The notes under the pieces: generated by a model
What the model saw: the letters and a program-made list of their open reading frames with translations, nothing else
Databases searched by the model: none
Told to the model about the DNA's origin: nothing
Origin: Allomyces arbusculus
Lineage: Eukaryota; Blastocladiomycota; Blastocladiomycetes; Blastocladiales; Blastocladiaceae
DNA length: 64,000 nucleotides
Reading direction: 5' to 3'
Assembly (NCBI GenBank): GCA_027604705.1
Contig: JADHYV010000066.1
Coordinates: forward strand, 1 to 64,000
Part shown: piece by piece, positions 31,843-41,936 of the stretch
Numbering within the stretch: the first letter of the stretch is position 1
Layout of the letters: every line of letters begins with the position of its first letter
Program-made: the position numbers and the translations under genes

Positions 31843-34761
31843 TTACACGCCCCACTTGATCTTCTCCTTCTTGACGGCATTCACCATGGCGCGCGGGACG
31901 CCGTCGGCGGGCATAAACTCGAGCGTGCCAAACATGTTCAGGATCGAGTCGCCGTACATGGCCACGATCCACGACCAGTACCAGGTCATGCTGCGCAGGT
32001 TGCTCTTAATCGGCCCGTCCCCGGCCAGCCGGCTCAGCGGCCCGACCAGACTCACCGAGGTGGACCCGGCGCGGCATGGCTGAATGCGTGCGAGCATCTG
32101 GTTGTAGTGCCGCACCCACGGGGCCCACTTGGCGTGGTGCCGGCGCACGTAGGCCTCGAGGTTCGGCAGCGGCGCCATGCGCGACCGCAGCGCCCCGATC
32201 CCGTCGTCCGAGTGCAGCTCCTGCATGATCGCGTCGGCGGCCGCCTTGTCACCAGAGCGGTACAGACGGTCGGCCTCCTCGCCCATCTTGCCCTTAAAGA
32301 ACTTCTCGTGCCGCCCGACGGCACCCTTGTACTCCTTGCGGTTACTCTCGTCGAGCTCGTCGAAATCGTCGCCCTGGTCGAGCGTCTTGGCGTCCTTGTC
32401 CCACTCGCTCTCAATCGCGTGCAGCCACGCCGCGATTGTGACAAACGGATTGTGCACTTCGAGCCCGCCCATGGTAAGCGGCCAGTAGACCCACGCGTCG
32501 AGCAGCGAGTCGGCCACGTCCGCGTCCACGCGGCGCAGCCGCTCGGCGAGCGCGGCAATTACGTTGCCGTTGGTCTCCGGGAACATGTCCTGGTGAATTT
32601 GCACGAGCGCGCTCTGAATGTGCAGGATCCCCGACTTGCCCCAGACGCGCGCCGGCGCACCGAGATTGCGCACAAAGAAGCGCGCGTACTGGTTGTAGAC
32701 GTTGATCCACGCCAGCACCGTGGGCGCCGCCGCAAGCCGCGCCTGCGCCTCGAGCACGTGCACCTTGACCTCGTTCTCGTAGTCGGGACGGAACGTGGCG
32801 TCGGCGTGCATGACCAGCGAACTCCACGTCACGCGCGACTGTGGGAGCGGTTCTGGCGCAAACGGCGCAATGGGCGCGGTGGCATCCCCCTTGCGCGCAT
32901 GGATCACGGCCGATCCAGACTTGTCGAGGTTGAGCGCAAGCCCTGCGAGCTGAGCGTACTCGAGCATGCTGGTCCACGCGCGCTGCATTTCGGCCGGGTT
33001 CGACGACCACATCCAGACGTCGTCGAGCATGCGCACCATGGTCACCTTGGTTGTGCGCGTCAAATAGTAGTCGAGCGGGAACAGGATGAGCTCCCCAAAC
33101 AGGGTGCTCAGCGCGTGGCAGATTGGGATCCCACGCACGCGCACGCGCGGGCTCGTCTCATTGTCGAGAATCAGCGGCGCGGCAAGGAACTTGTGCACGA
33201 ACGTGCGCCACTTGGCCGGCACGCCGAGCACCTCGAGCAGCGCGAGCAGGTTCTCGTGCACAATCGACGGCCCAAACCACTTGAAGTCGGTGCGCACGAC
33301 CGTGAACGGCGTCGACTCGCTGTGGAACCGCGCGTGGTACCGCGCCTCGGTTGTGAGCAGATGCAGCAGGTTCTGCTTGCTCTCAACGGCCGACGCCGTC
33401 TCCTTGCCGGCCACATCGACGCCGGCGCTGTCATCCTTGTCCTCGTCCGAGTAGACGGCGGCGCGCCCGGCTTGGTCCGACATGCTCTGCGGCAGCGACG
33501 ACATCGAGTACTGCTCAAGCTTGCCGCGTCGCGCCCTGCTGAGCTGCGTCGCCCGCTCGGCTGCAGCGGCCGCGTTGGGCTTGGCCAGCTCCGTCTCGTG
33601 CATGGACAGGCACATCTCGGCACTGTACCGCTCGTTGTGCAGCTGGTGGTAAAAGTGCACGGCCCACTTGGTCCCGACATACTGCAGGAAAATGGCCGTG
33701 ACCAGGTCCTCCTCCATGAACATGCGGAACCGCCCGTTGAGCGTGCGCCGCAGCTCGAGCTTGACGCCCGCCGTTGGCCACGCCCACTCGTCGATGCGGC
33801 TCAGCATGATGTTGAGCACCGACGCCAGCTCGCCGTGCACGAGCGCATTGTCCTCAACGGCACGCAGCGCCGCCGCGCGGTTCTCGTCAAACAGGTCCGA
33901 CGCGAGCAGGCCGCGAATGCACTGGTGCACGTCGCTGACCGTGACAGTCGTGCTCTCGAATTGCTTGGCAAAGTCGGTCGTCCGCTTGACGAGCTCGTCC
34001 CACTGCTTGCGCTGCTCAGCGTGCGGGAAGGTGAAGAGCGTGTCGGTCAGGAACGACTTGAACGCGGCCGTGTCGACTTCCGGTACCGTGAATGCGTGCG
34101 ATACAAATTCGGCGCGCGTCTCGTCCTTGAGAGCAGCGTACGCCGCATCCGACGCGGCCACGCGCTCGTCCTCGGCCACTACGCCCGACGTCGACGTCGA
34201 CGACAAGGACGACGTGAACACGGCGTGCTCGTTGAGCACCTTGCCAAACAAGTCGGCGTACTTGACGCGTGCAGAGCCGCGCTGAACCTCGGACTTGAGC
34301 GCGTCGACCCACGGCTGGACCGCCGACGCGGGCGCGAGCGGGTTCGCGCGGAACCCATCGACGACCGGCTGCAGCGACTTGACACTGCCGTGGAACTCGG
34401 TCTGTGCCGCCTTCAGGTCCTTGAGCCCGTGGAAATACGTCTCGAGCACCTCGACGGGCGATGCGGCCTGGTCGGCCTTGGCAACGAGCGCGGCATAGTG
34501 CGCGTCGAATCGCGCCTTGACGCCGCCAAACTCCTCGATCTTGGTCGCGGTCGTCGCGCGCAGAATCTCCGAGTAGGCCGAGCTCGAGGTCGCGTTGAGA
34601 CTGGCGGTTGGTGAAGTGCCGGGCGCACTGTCAGGACCAGCTGGGCGGAACGACAACATGCCGGGCGGCGGGAGCATGCCGGGCGGTGGGAGCATCCCGC
34701 CACGGCCGCGACCACGGCCGCGGCCACGGTTGGGGTTGGGGTTGGGGCGAACGTACGCCAT
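31843..34761 (-). CDS. rvt: Reverse-transcriptase-related cellular gene (rvt type)
   Basis: Intact, intronless, 972 aa. The RT core is central: motif A, VRTDFKWFGPSIVHENLL, with Asp at 492; then RVRGIPICHALSTLFGELILFPLDYYL; the catalytic pair in VRMLDDVWMW at 580-581; and GLALNLDKSGS. The D, DD triad is therefore present. The order GIP...HALS...GE..LF..D and (L/H)DD-W recalls the fungal rvt genes described by Gladyshev and Arkhipova, which are single-copy and not mobile. N-terminus: an NPNPNRGRGRGRGRGGM tract and two LPPPGM repeats, then about 450 residues of mostly helical sequence. The C-terminal 300 residues are also helical. I see no integrase, nuclease, protease or terminal repeats. The cellular function of this class is unknown. 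The frame opens upstream of 34761, but only from a non-ATG codon. Confidence 0.82.
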   Translation of the reverse strand: MAYVRPNPNPNRGRGRGRGRGGMLPPPGMLPPPGMLSFRPAGPDSAPGTSPTASLNATSSSAYSEILRATTATKIEEFGGVKARFDAHYAALVAKADQAASPVEVLETYFHGLKDLKAAQTEFHGSVKSLQPVVDGFRANPLAPASAVQPWVDALKSEVQRGSARVKYADLFGKVLNEHAVFTSSLSSTSTSGVVAEDERVAASDAAYAALKDETRAEFVSHAFTVPEVDTAAFKSFLTDTLFTFPHAEQRKQWDELVKRTTDFAKQFESTTVTVSDVHQCIRGLLASDLFDENRAAALRAVEDNALVHGELASVLNIMLSRIDEWAWPTAGVKLELRRTLNGRFRMFMEEDLVTAIFLQYVGTKWAVHFYHQLHNERYSAEMCLSMHETELAKPNAAAAAERATQLSRARRGKLEQYSMSSLPQSMSDQAGRAAVYSDEDKDDSAGVDVAGKETASAVESKQNLLHLLTTEARYHARFHSESTPFTVVRTDFKWFGPSIVHENLLALLEVLGVPAKWRTFVHKFLAAPLILDNETSPRVRVRGIPICHALSTLFGELILFPLDYYLTRTTKVTMVRMLDDVWMWSSNPAEMQRAWTSMLEYAQLAGLALNLDKSGSAVIHARKGDATAPIAPFAPEPLPQSRVTWSSLVMHADATFRPDYENEVKVHVLEAQARLAAAPTVLAWINVYNQYARFFVRNLGAPARVWGKSGILHIQSALVQIHQDMFPETNGNVIAALAERLRRVDADVADSLLDAWVYWPLTMGGLEVHNPFVTIAAWLHAIESEWDKDAKTLDQGDDFDELDESNRKEYKGAVGRHEKFFKGKMGEEADRLYRSGDKAAADAIMQELHSDDGIGALRSRMAPLPNLEAYVRRHHAKWAPWVRHYNQMLARIQPCRAGSTSVSLVGPLSRLAGDGPIKSNLRSMTWYWSWIVAMYGDSILNMFGTLEFMPADGVPRAMVNAVKKEKIKWGV

Positions 34762-35729
34762 GGTTGTTGCTGAGGAGAGAGAAAGAGCGGGAGCCGGGCA
34801 GCCGAAGGGCGACGCGGGGCAAGGCACGGGTGACACTTGAACCGCGTTCGGATAGTGTTAGACCGTGTGGGGGCGCCGCGGGTTCTTTATTTATCGCGGC
34901 TGCATCAGGTCGCTGTGATCTTGGTTGGTGCTGGTCGAGTGCGTGCGTACTGCGATGCTGGCCACCTGGCAACACAGAAGGGACCACGAAGACGCGTGTC
35001 GCACGCTGTCTGTCACAGCTGCGTCTGGCACACGGTGGCGTTCCCTCCGCCAGCTTGCAAACTGGTCGCGCCGCGTCACAAACGACTTGACGATGAGCGC
35101 GATTCCAGTCGAACCCTGGATCCACGTGTCGCGCGCGACGTGGCCAACGTCGGTGGGCTTCGTTGGACGCGTCCAGGTGCCGGGTTGGTGGTCCTGCATG
35201 GGCGTCGGTGAAGGTCGATCCAGTCGAGAGTGACATTTTAGTGACTTGATCATGACAGCGAGCAGCTTGGCCTGCACGCGACATGTTCGCCTGTATTCTT
35301 GCGACCAAGTCGTGACCACAATTAACGCACATAAGTACGCGCGAAAGAAGCGCCTTCGTTTCCTAATCGTGATCATTGTCGCGCACCCAACTGCAGTGAT
35401 TGATCTGCCGACTGCTCAGCTCGCGATCTTCCCGGCCATGAGGCCTGACGATTTCGCTGCGTGAAGATTGCTGGATTTTTGATATTGAACTGTAGTTCCA
35501 GTTGCGAGCTGTGCGCCAAAGCTTGGGATATAATAATCTTGGCCAGAGCTTGTCAAACCGCGAGACGAGGTTAGCCATGCAAGCCTTGAACGACGGGTTA
35601 TGAAGCCTGTCAGTGGAGGACTTGGTGGCTGCAAATGACTGGACCACACTGAGTGACGCGATGCTGTAAGCGTTCCATTGTACCCAGCGTCTATCAACAT
35701 GTATTCTGCTCTCCACCAACAATAATTAT
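34762..35729. other. Intergenic between rvt and membrane protein 2
   Basis: No gene recognised. It includes the rvt promoter and an AT-richer right half next to the 3' end of membrane protein 2, with one TCTCCACC octamer at 35710. I looked for terminal or long direct repeats around rvt and saw none. Confidence 0.5.
34887..34896 (-). promoter_or_regulatory. TATA-like element of rvt
   Basis: ATAAATAAAG on the minus strand, about 125 bp upstream of the rvt ATG. It is the only AT-rich core element in that stretch. Confidence 0.35.
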
Positions 35730-36905
35730 TCACGCTAAATAGAGAACGTCGTTATTTTCCCTCTCCACCCGGTTTCGGCCCGATCCCGGTCGCGAATCGC
35801 TGGGCGGGAGGTAGAGCGGCGACACGGGGAGTGCCCTGCCCTGAGCTGCGGCTGAGAATGTTGGGCTGCTCGCTGACTGCTGCGACTCCATTGGTGGCGG
35901 AACGGCCGACAAAGCAACGGGATCACTCCTTGTGTGCGAGGCGACCACGGATCCTGGCCGACTTGCGCTTGGACTTGCTGACTTGAGACCGTCGGCCTCA
36001 TCGCCACTCGAACCGCGGCGGTGACGGTAACGGTAGAGCAGGAGAGACGCGACAAGTATGGCCAAAACGGCGGCCGTGACGCCGAGGCTGATTGGAAGTA
36101 CGAGCGATGTCGATGACGACGGCGGCGAGACGCGATCCGTGGCCGCGTCCGCAGCGGGCGTCGCAGTCGGCGTTGCGGTTGGCGATGCAGTCGCACTTGC
36201 TGTCGTCGAGATCGAGACAGCAGGCGGACACCAAAACGACAGCTTCAACCCTTGCGCATACTTCTTGTCGCCAACGAGCATGACGATACTCGCGAGCGGG
36301 CACGACTTCACATTCTTGTCCTGATCCTGCTGCCACACCGTGGCCTTGTCATCGAGCGAGCCGTAATGCTGGCCGTACGCGCCCAGACCGAGGATCCGAT
36401 CCGCTGTCGCGGCCACCTGCAGCGACCGCACGCCGGGTGGGTTCACGATCGCGGAATCGGAAGCAGGCGGGCGTACGAGGACGGGGGTCACGGACGCATT
36501 TGTGACGCTCCCGAGCCAGACCGATCCGGCATTGCCGCTGGCGTCGGCGCGCTGAACGGCGTACTCGCACGTCACGGACATGGCAACGAGATTGTTGGGC
36601 GCGGCTGGACCAGCCGAGTAGAGCCGCAGCGCTGTCACGTAGCCCGGACACTCGACAATGTTCAAATCAAGCGAGTTCATCATGAAGGGAGCGCCGAAAT
36701 CGCGCGTGACGATGCCATCGTTGAGAACACCTTGGATGCTGAGCGCACGTGGCATGGATCGGTCGTTGCAGTCGCGGATGAGTTCAGGATCGTTGCTGAT
36801 GGCCGTTTGGTGCGAGGTTGAGGAGAAGCAGATGAACGCACTCCACCCGTCAGCATCATTCTGCGACTGCGGACTCTCGCCCAACAACGTCGGCCTCGCC
36901 ACCAT
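35730..36905 (-). CDS. Single-pass membrane protein, paralogue 2 (unknown function)
   Basis: Intronless as modelled, 391 aa, paralogous to the 30188-31060 product. The N-terminal region (about 1-235) has several cysteines and ends LKLSFWCPPAV. The Thr/Ala/Pro stalk follows, then a TM helix (LPISLGVTAAVLAILVASLLLY, about 275-296), a basic stop-transfer RYRHRRG and a Ser/Pro-rich tail with SPLYLPPSDSRPGSG, ending NDVLYLA. The N-terminus lacks a signal peptide. Upstream, in the same frame, an ATG at 37025 opens a short hydrophobic peptide (MAPGVVSVVACGSA) that is separated from this ATG by a stop codon. A missed intron could connect them. Function unknown; topology suggests a cell-surface domain outside and a Pro-rich tail inside. 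Confidence 0.65.
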   Translation of the reverse strand: MVARPTLLGESPQSQNDADGWSAFICFSSTSHQTAISNDPELIRDCNDRSMPRALSIQGVLNDGIVTRDFGAPFMMNSLDLNIVECPGYVTALRLYSAGPAAPNNLVAMSVTCEYAVQRADASGNAGSVWLGSVTNASVTPVLVRPPASDSAIVNPPGVRSLQVAATADRILGLGAYGQHYGSLDDKATVWQQDQDKNVKSCPLASIVMLVGDKKYAQGLKLSFWCPPAVSISTTASATASPTATPTATPAADAATDRVSPPSSSTSLVLPISLGVTAAVLAILVASLLLYRYRHRRGSSGDEADGLKSASPSASRPGSVVASHTRSDPVALSAVPPPMESQQSASSPTFSAAAQGRALPVSPLYLPPSDSRPGSGRNRVERENNDVLYLA

Positions 36906-38679
36906 CTCGAGTTGTCACGACCATGCATTGGTCGCAGTTGTCGGGCCATCAAGCTCCACAGGTGGGTCCCAAATCGGCCGTGGCGCTGAACCACAGGCAA
37001 CCACAGACACAACCCCAGGCGCCATGCAACAGAGAGAGCAAAAGGGTGCTCGCCAACACTTCCTCACTTCTCACCTCGTCGAAAAAACATCGTGGGCAAA
37101 TCAACTGCAATACATATCTTCTTCACCAAGAGGCCAACCGCGGAGCTTGCATGCGAATGCAGGAATAGACAAGGACAGTAGAGAATGTTGTAGTAGGGCC
37201 ATTGGCCTTCTTCGAAAAGCGGAGATCATTTCTGCCGCACGCATGGGCCCGCTCTCGTTGCGCTTGGTCCTTATGAGAAGCCCGGCACGCTCGTTGGCAA
37301 CCAGAGGCGCATGCTTTCACTTTTGCAAGCGAGCTGCCATTCAATACCGCCGATTGTCGTTGGAAGATCGAGATTGAGAGGGCGCCGTGCGCGAACGCTC
37401 CGCCGCCCACCCCCGCACGCATAAAAGTTGCCGTCCGACGCGCTGTTGTTGGTGGAAAGAGCGTGGGTTGGCTTCCGGCCCGGCACACATGCATGAACAG
37501 CGACGGAGGACCACCTCGCGTCGTGGCTTTACCGTCCAATGTCAGGCTCTTCATCGCGCCGCAAATGTGGGGAGTCACGGCGGTGGCCGCCATGAAACTC
37601 AGGCCGCAATGGGCTACCGCTGCTTCCTGCTGCTGTCTCACGGCCACGATTGATGTTGGACTGATGCAGCACGGGCTCCGTGACGGGGCGGCGTGGGCGG
37701 CCAGCAGCCGTCGTCAACTGTAATTTCACAATGCTGATCTTCTCCACCAAGTGGTCCAGCGACTTGCTGCAATAACTTCGCAGCGAGATTTCAATCACGC
37801 AGCGAGGAGCACCTCGTGCCCCTGCTGTTAGCAATCCGCGGTCCGGCGTCCTCTTCAGCGACGATCCACTCACGAAAGACCAGCACGGCAGCAGGAATTG
37901 GACGGGTGGACAGTACAGCAACGCGTGCTCCTCTTCTGGACTTTGCATGCGTGAGAGACGTGCGAAACGTGGGATGGGGGAAGCACAGGGAAACAAGGTG
38001 AGCGGCTTGGTGAAACGGCCACGACGCCGAGAACCCGCAGGGCTTTCGGTCGTCACTCACGGGCCGTTCTCGCCATCGCCAGTGTGTGTGTGACCCTTCG
38101 GCCGCCTCGCGCGCGAGGCTCATCGTTGTTTCGGCTCACTCGTTCCGAAGGATTGATTGGATGTCCACTGCGCCGGTGCCGTTGCGCAACGTGGCGCGCC
38201 AATAGATGGTAGCCACGAGGGGAAGGCGCGTGTTGCGCGTGCGACATATCCTTTCCTCTTCGCCCACCGGTTTTCGGCATGGACATGACACGGGGTGTTC
38301 ATGTTGGTGGAGACGAAGTGGCGGAGGCGCGCGCCAGCTTGCGCTCATTTCACCAGTTTTTCTCGCGCATTTTTGTGGGTTGCGCAAACGCCCGTGCACA
38401 CTGCCCCTCCTTGTTGCTTTTTCCAAGTCGCCATCCGTCGCCACACCATCGTCGACCGCCTATGCACGGCCCCCCGCACCCGGCCCTGGGTATAAAGCCG
38501 CGGCCGCCCCCGCATGAGCTCGAACCCATCCCCGCTCTCTCCGACGACCAATCCACCCACCCCGCAGTCTCTCCGCCCTCGGCCCGGACGAGACGCAGTG
38601 TGTATAGACTTATAGACGGATCTTGGTCCTCGCCGCTCGCCCGCACCCGCACCACCCCCACCACCCCCAACTTTCCACC
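36906..38679. other. Large divergent intergenic region
   Basis: About 1.8 kb between membrane protein 2 (-) and the secreted repeat protein (+). No recognisable gene apart from the possible signal-peptide-like piece near 37025. It has TCTCCACC copies at 37741 and 38306 (the latter reversed) and a TATA box at 38491. Confidence 0.5.
38491..38497 (+). promoter_or_regulatory. TATAAAG box of the secreted repeat protein gene
   Basis: TATAAAG 183-189 bp upstream of the ATG. A C/T-rich leader ending CTTTCCACC precedes the start. Confidence 0.55.
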
Positions 38680-40820
38680 ATGGTCAAGAAGACTGCGCTT
38701 TCGCTGGCCGTTGTTGCCTCGCTGATCGCTGCCACGTCGGCGCTCCCCGTTGCCGACGGTGCTGGCTACGGTGTGCCCGTCATTGTCCCGACCACCACCC
38801 CGGCGGCGACGGCCACGACGCCGGCCGCCACGGTCGCTCCCTCGTCGTCGATCCCGGCCGCGACGTCGACCCCCGTCTGTACGTTCACTTAGCTTTTTTC
38901 TTCTCGCTCGGTTCGATGTCGCAATTTTGCTTGTGGCGAGAACCCTTGTGGATTGCGTGTGTGTGTTGTGTTTTGTGTGCGCCGAATCATGAACTCATCA
39001 TTTGTGTCACGCACCCTCCCTGGCATCGCTCGTTTCATCAAATTTTTCTAGACGGCGCGACCACCGTGCCCTCGACCACGGCCAAGCCCACGACCACGGC
39101 GCCCATTGCCGTTGACCCGACGCGCACGGCCACGCCCACGGCGCCCATTGCTGTCGACCCGACGCGCACGGCCACGCCCACGGCGCCCATTGCCGTCGAC
39201 CCGACCCGCACCTCGACTGCTACGGCCCCGATTGCCGTTGACCCGACGCGCACGACCACGGCCACGGCCCCGATTGCCGTCGACCCGACGCACACGACCA
39301 CGGCCACGGCCCCGATCGCCGTCGACCCGACGCGCACGGCCACGACCGAGACGGTGCCCGCGCAGCACACGACCGCGCCCGTCGAGACGCTCCCTGCTGA
39401 CTGCACGACCACGATCGTGCAAGGTACGGTTGTGACCGTGACCAAGACGGTTACCGGCACCGCGCCCGCGACTGAGGAGCCCGCCAAGTCGACGCCCGTC
39501 GCCACGACGACGGCCGCCGTCGAGAACCCGTGCATCACCACGGTTATTGCCGGCACGACGGTTACGATTCCGATTGCGCCGACGGCCGCGCCCACGACCC
39601 CGTCGGGCGGCTACGACTACACGACGCCCGCTCAGCCGGCCCCGGCCACGCCCGAGTCCCCGTCGACCGGCTACAACTACGACTCGCCCAAGCCGTCGGC
39701 CGAGCAGCCCGCCGAGGGTTCGCCCGCTGCTCCGGGGTACGGCTACGATGCCGCGCCCGTGACGACCGTTATTGTCGGTGGTGACGAGCAGCCGATCACG
39801 TCGACCATCCTGGTCGCTGGCGAGGAGCCCACCAACGCTTACCCCGCTGGCGTGACGCCGCAGGCCACCTACCCGGCCGGCGAGCTGCCCGCCAAGAAGA
39901 AGTGCCACCGCAAGAAGAAGTGCACGGCGCCCGTCAAGTCGACGACCGTCGTCCCGACTGAGATCCCCGTCGTGACCGTGCCCGTGTCCTACTCGACCGT
40001 GCCCGTCGTCGTCGTGCCGCCCACGACTTACTCGACGGTCCCCGCGGTCGAGATCCCGACGGCCACGATCCCCGTTGCCCAGACGACGCCCTGCGTCGAG
40101 ACCATCGTCTCGACGGTCCCCGTTGTCCCGGAATCGCCCAAGACCACGATCCCCGTCGCTCAGACCACCCCGTGCGTCGAGACTGTCGTCGTTTCGACCG
40201 TCCCTGTCGTGCCGGAATCGCCCAAAACTTCGATCCCCTGCACCAAGGGCCAGAAGACGACCACGGTCCCGTCGGCCGAGATCCCCGTCGCTACCGTGCC
40301 GGTTGCCACGGTCCCCGTCGCTCAGACCACCCCGTGCGTCGAGACGATTGTGTCCACGGTCCCCGTTGTCCCGGAATCGCCCAAGGCCACGACGCCTTGC
40401 ACCAAGGGCCAGACGACCGTCCCGGCCACTGAGATCCCGACCGCGACGGTGCCCGTCGCCCAGACGACGCCGTGCGTCGAGACCGTGATCGTCTCGACCG
40501 TCCCGGTCGTGCCCGAATCGCCTAAGACGTCGGTGCCCTGCACCAAGGGCCAGAAGACGACGACCGTGCCGTCGGCCGAGATCCCGGCCTCGACCGCGCC
40601 CGTTGCGACGACGCCGTGCACCAAGGGCGCTCCCAAGCCCACGACGACGGTCGTTGTGCCCGAATCGCCCGCCAAGACGGAGGAGCCGTGCGTGACGACG
40701 ATCACGCAGGAGCCTGCCAAGGCCACGACGACGACGTCGACGGCCACGGCCACGGCCGCGCCCACGACCGACGCGTACGTCAAGAAGCAGGTGGACGAGT
40801 CGTCGGACTCGCTCTACTAA
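38680..40820 (+). CDS. Secreted Thr/Pro-rich tandem-repeat protein
   Basis: No named family recognised; the features fit a wall or extracellular-matrix protein. Two exons (38680-38878, 39052-40820) give 655 aa. A clear signal peptide is present (KKTALSLAVVASLIAATSALP). Six 14-residue repeats TAPIAVDPTRTxTx lie at 39096-39347. GYDY/GYNYD/GYGYD-type motifs and TTVIVGGDEQPITSTILV follow. Then comes a basic Cys module, KKKCHRKKKC, and a block with four copies of PVAQTTPCVET...STVPVVPESPK plus PCTKGQ spacers. The C-terminus is VDESSDSLY with no GPI signal. High Thr/Ser/Pro suggests heavy O-glycosylation. It shares the ITSTILV motif and an aromatic-Tyr end with the protein at 50727-52442. Confidence 0.8.
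39096..39347. repeat. Six tandem 42-bp coding repeats
   Basis: Each unit encodes TAPIAVDPTRTxTx, with only Arg-to-His and small Thr/Ser/Ala/Pro changes between units. The in-frame 42-bp period makes length polymorphism likely. Confidence 0.9.
40066..40535. repeat. Four longer imperfect coding repeats
   Basis: Imperfect units of about 24 residues, beginning PVAQTTPCVET and ending VPVVPESPK, are separated by PCTKGQ and AEIP spacers of varying length. Each unit has a single Cys. Confidence 0.8.
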
Positions 40821-41936
40821 GCGATTGGTGTGTGATGCTTGAGAGGGAGGGCCGTTTTGATCGTGTCTAGAAGGCTAAATGAGTTAGTCGTGTTTGTTCA
40901 ATGGTTTGGACCAAATTGAAATCATATTTGCGCTGGTTCGAACATCTTTCGGCTTCGTTGTCACATGCTGTGTGACTGTGCTGCGTGTGCGACTGAGTGT
41001 TGAGCGCGCTGCTGGTTCCGATGAACGACGTTGTGAGCTGGAGCGTGTTGTTGAGCGTGTTGTTGAGCAAAGGCCCATGGGTGACACGTTGCGGTCGGCG
41101 TTTCTTTTTTAAATTTGAGCACCAGGCAGGAAACGGAAAGGAGAGAGGAGCAACGACCAACTCGAGAACGTGGCGGGGAGAACGTGGTCCCCCTCTTCCC
41201 CGCGAACTGGTGCAGATAGAACTTGGTCGAGCGTGCTTCCGTCAAATCAAACAAGTGGAGAAGTGAGAGCACTGCTCGGCCATCGTAAATGCCACTCTGT
41301 GTTGCGCAAAAAGCGGCGCGTCGGTAGAACCTTGCTGAACGGGCCGCGCTGCTGCAAAGCGCTGCAAAGTGCCGGTGCTTTACGTACGGGCCCCTTCGAT
41401 GCAACCACCGATGGAGCAAAAAGACTTTGGCGGCATGATGTTGAGGAGTCGAACGTTGGTCCTCCGCGCCGCTTCTACCAGGACGGCTGTCGCGCGGGCA
41501 TGGAGGGGCCAAGCAAGCGCAGGATCCACTGTCTGCGCATGCGTCATAGAGTTGCTCGGCCGCTCACAAAATAAACCGGTGGAGAGCTACGATTATATGT
41601 CGGCCTGTGGATACTACGACGTGAAATGCTGGTGGTGAAGCAATGTTATTGCGCGCGATAATGACCACGCTCAAGGTCCTGTCAAACGACACCGCGCAGC
41701 AAGTCGTGATGCTGAGGAAAAGTTAGCAAAGCTCAGCTGGAATCCAACTGTTTCTTTAAATTGCTATCGCGAATTATGTCGCTAACGAGAAGAAATGGTG
41801 GATTCCATGCGTGACTGCGCATGCTCACTCAAAATGAAAAGACACCGTGCTCAAAAAATTGGCCCGTCCCCGCGCGCATCTACAACATAGAAAAAACTCA
41901 CCAGGCGGATATCCGCGCTCGCACCGCGTGCGGCGC
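40821..41936. other. Convergent intergenic region
   Basis: Shared 3' region of the secreted protein (+) and PAP2 (-) genes. No gene recognised. AT content rises toward the right. A GGTGGAGA octamer lies at 41578. Confidence 0.5.

Noticed and set aside
31822-34614. Long + strand open frame as a second gene over rvt
   Set aside because: Its residue pattern is that of a reverse-strand shadow of a GC-ending-codon gene, while the minus strand has clear RT motifs.
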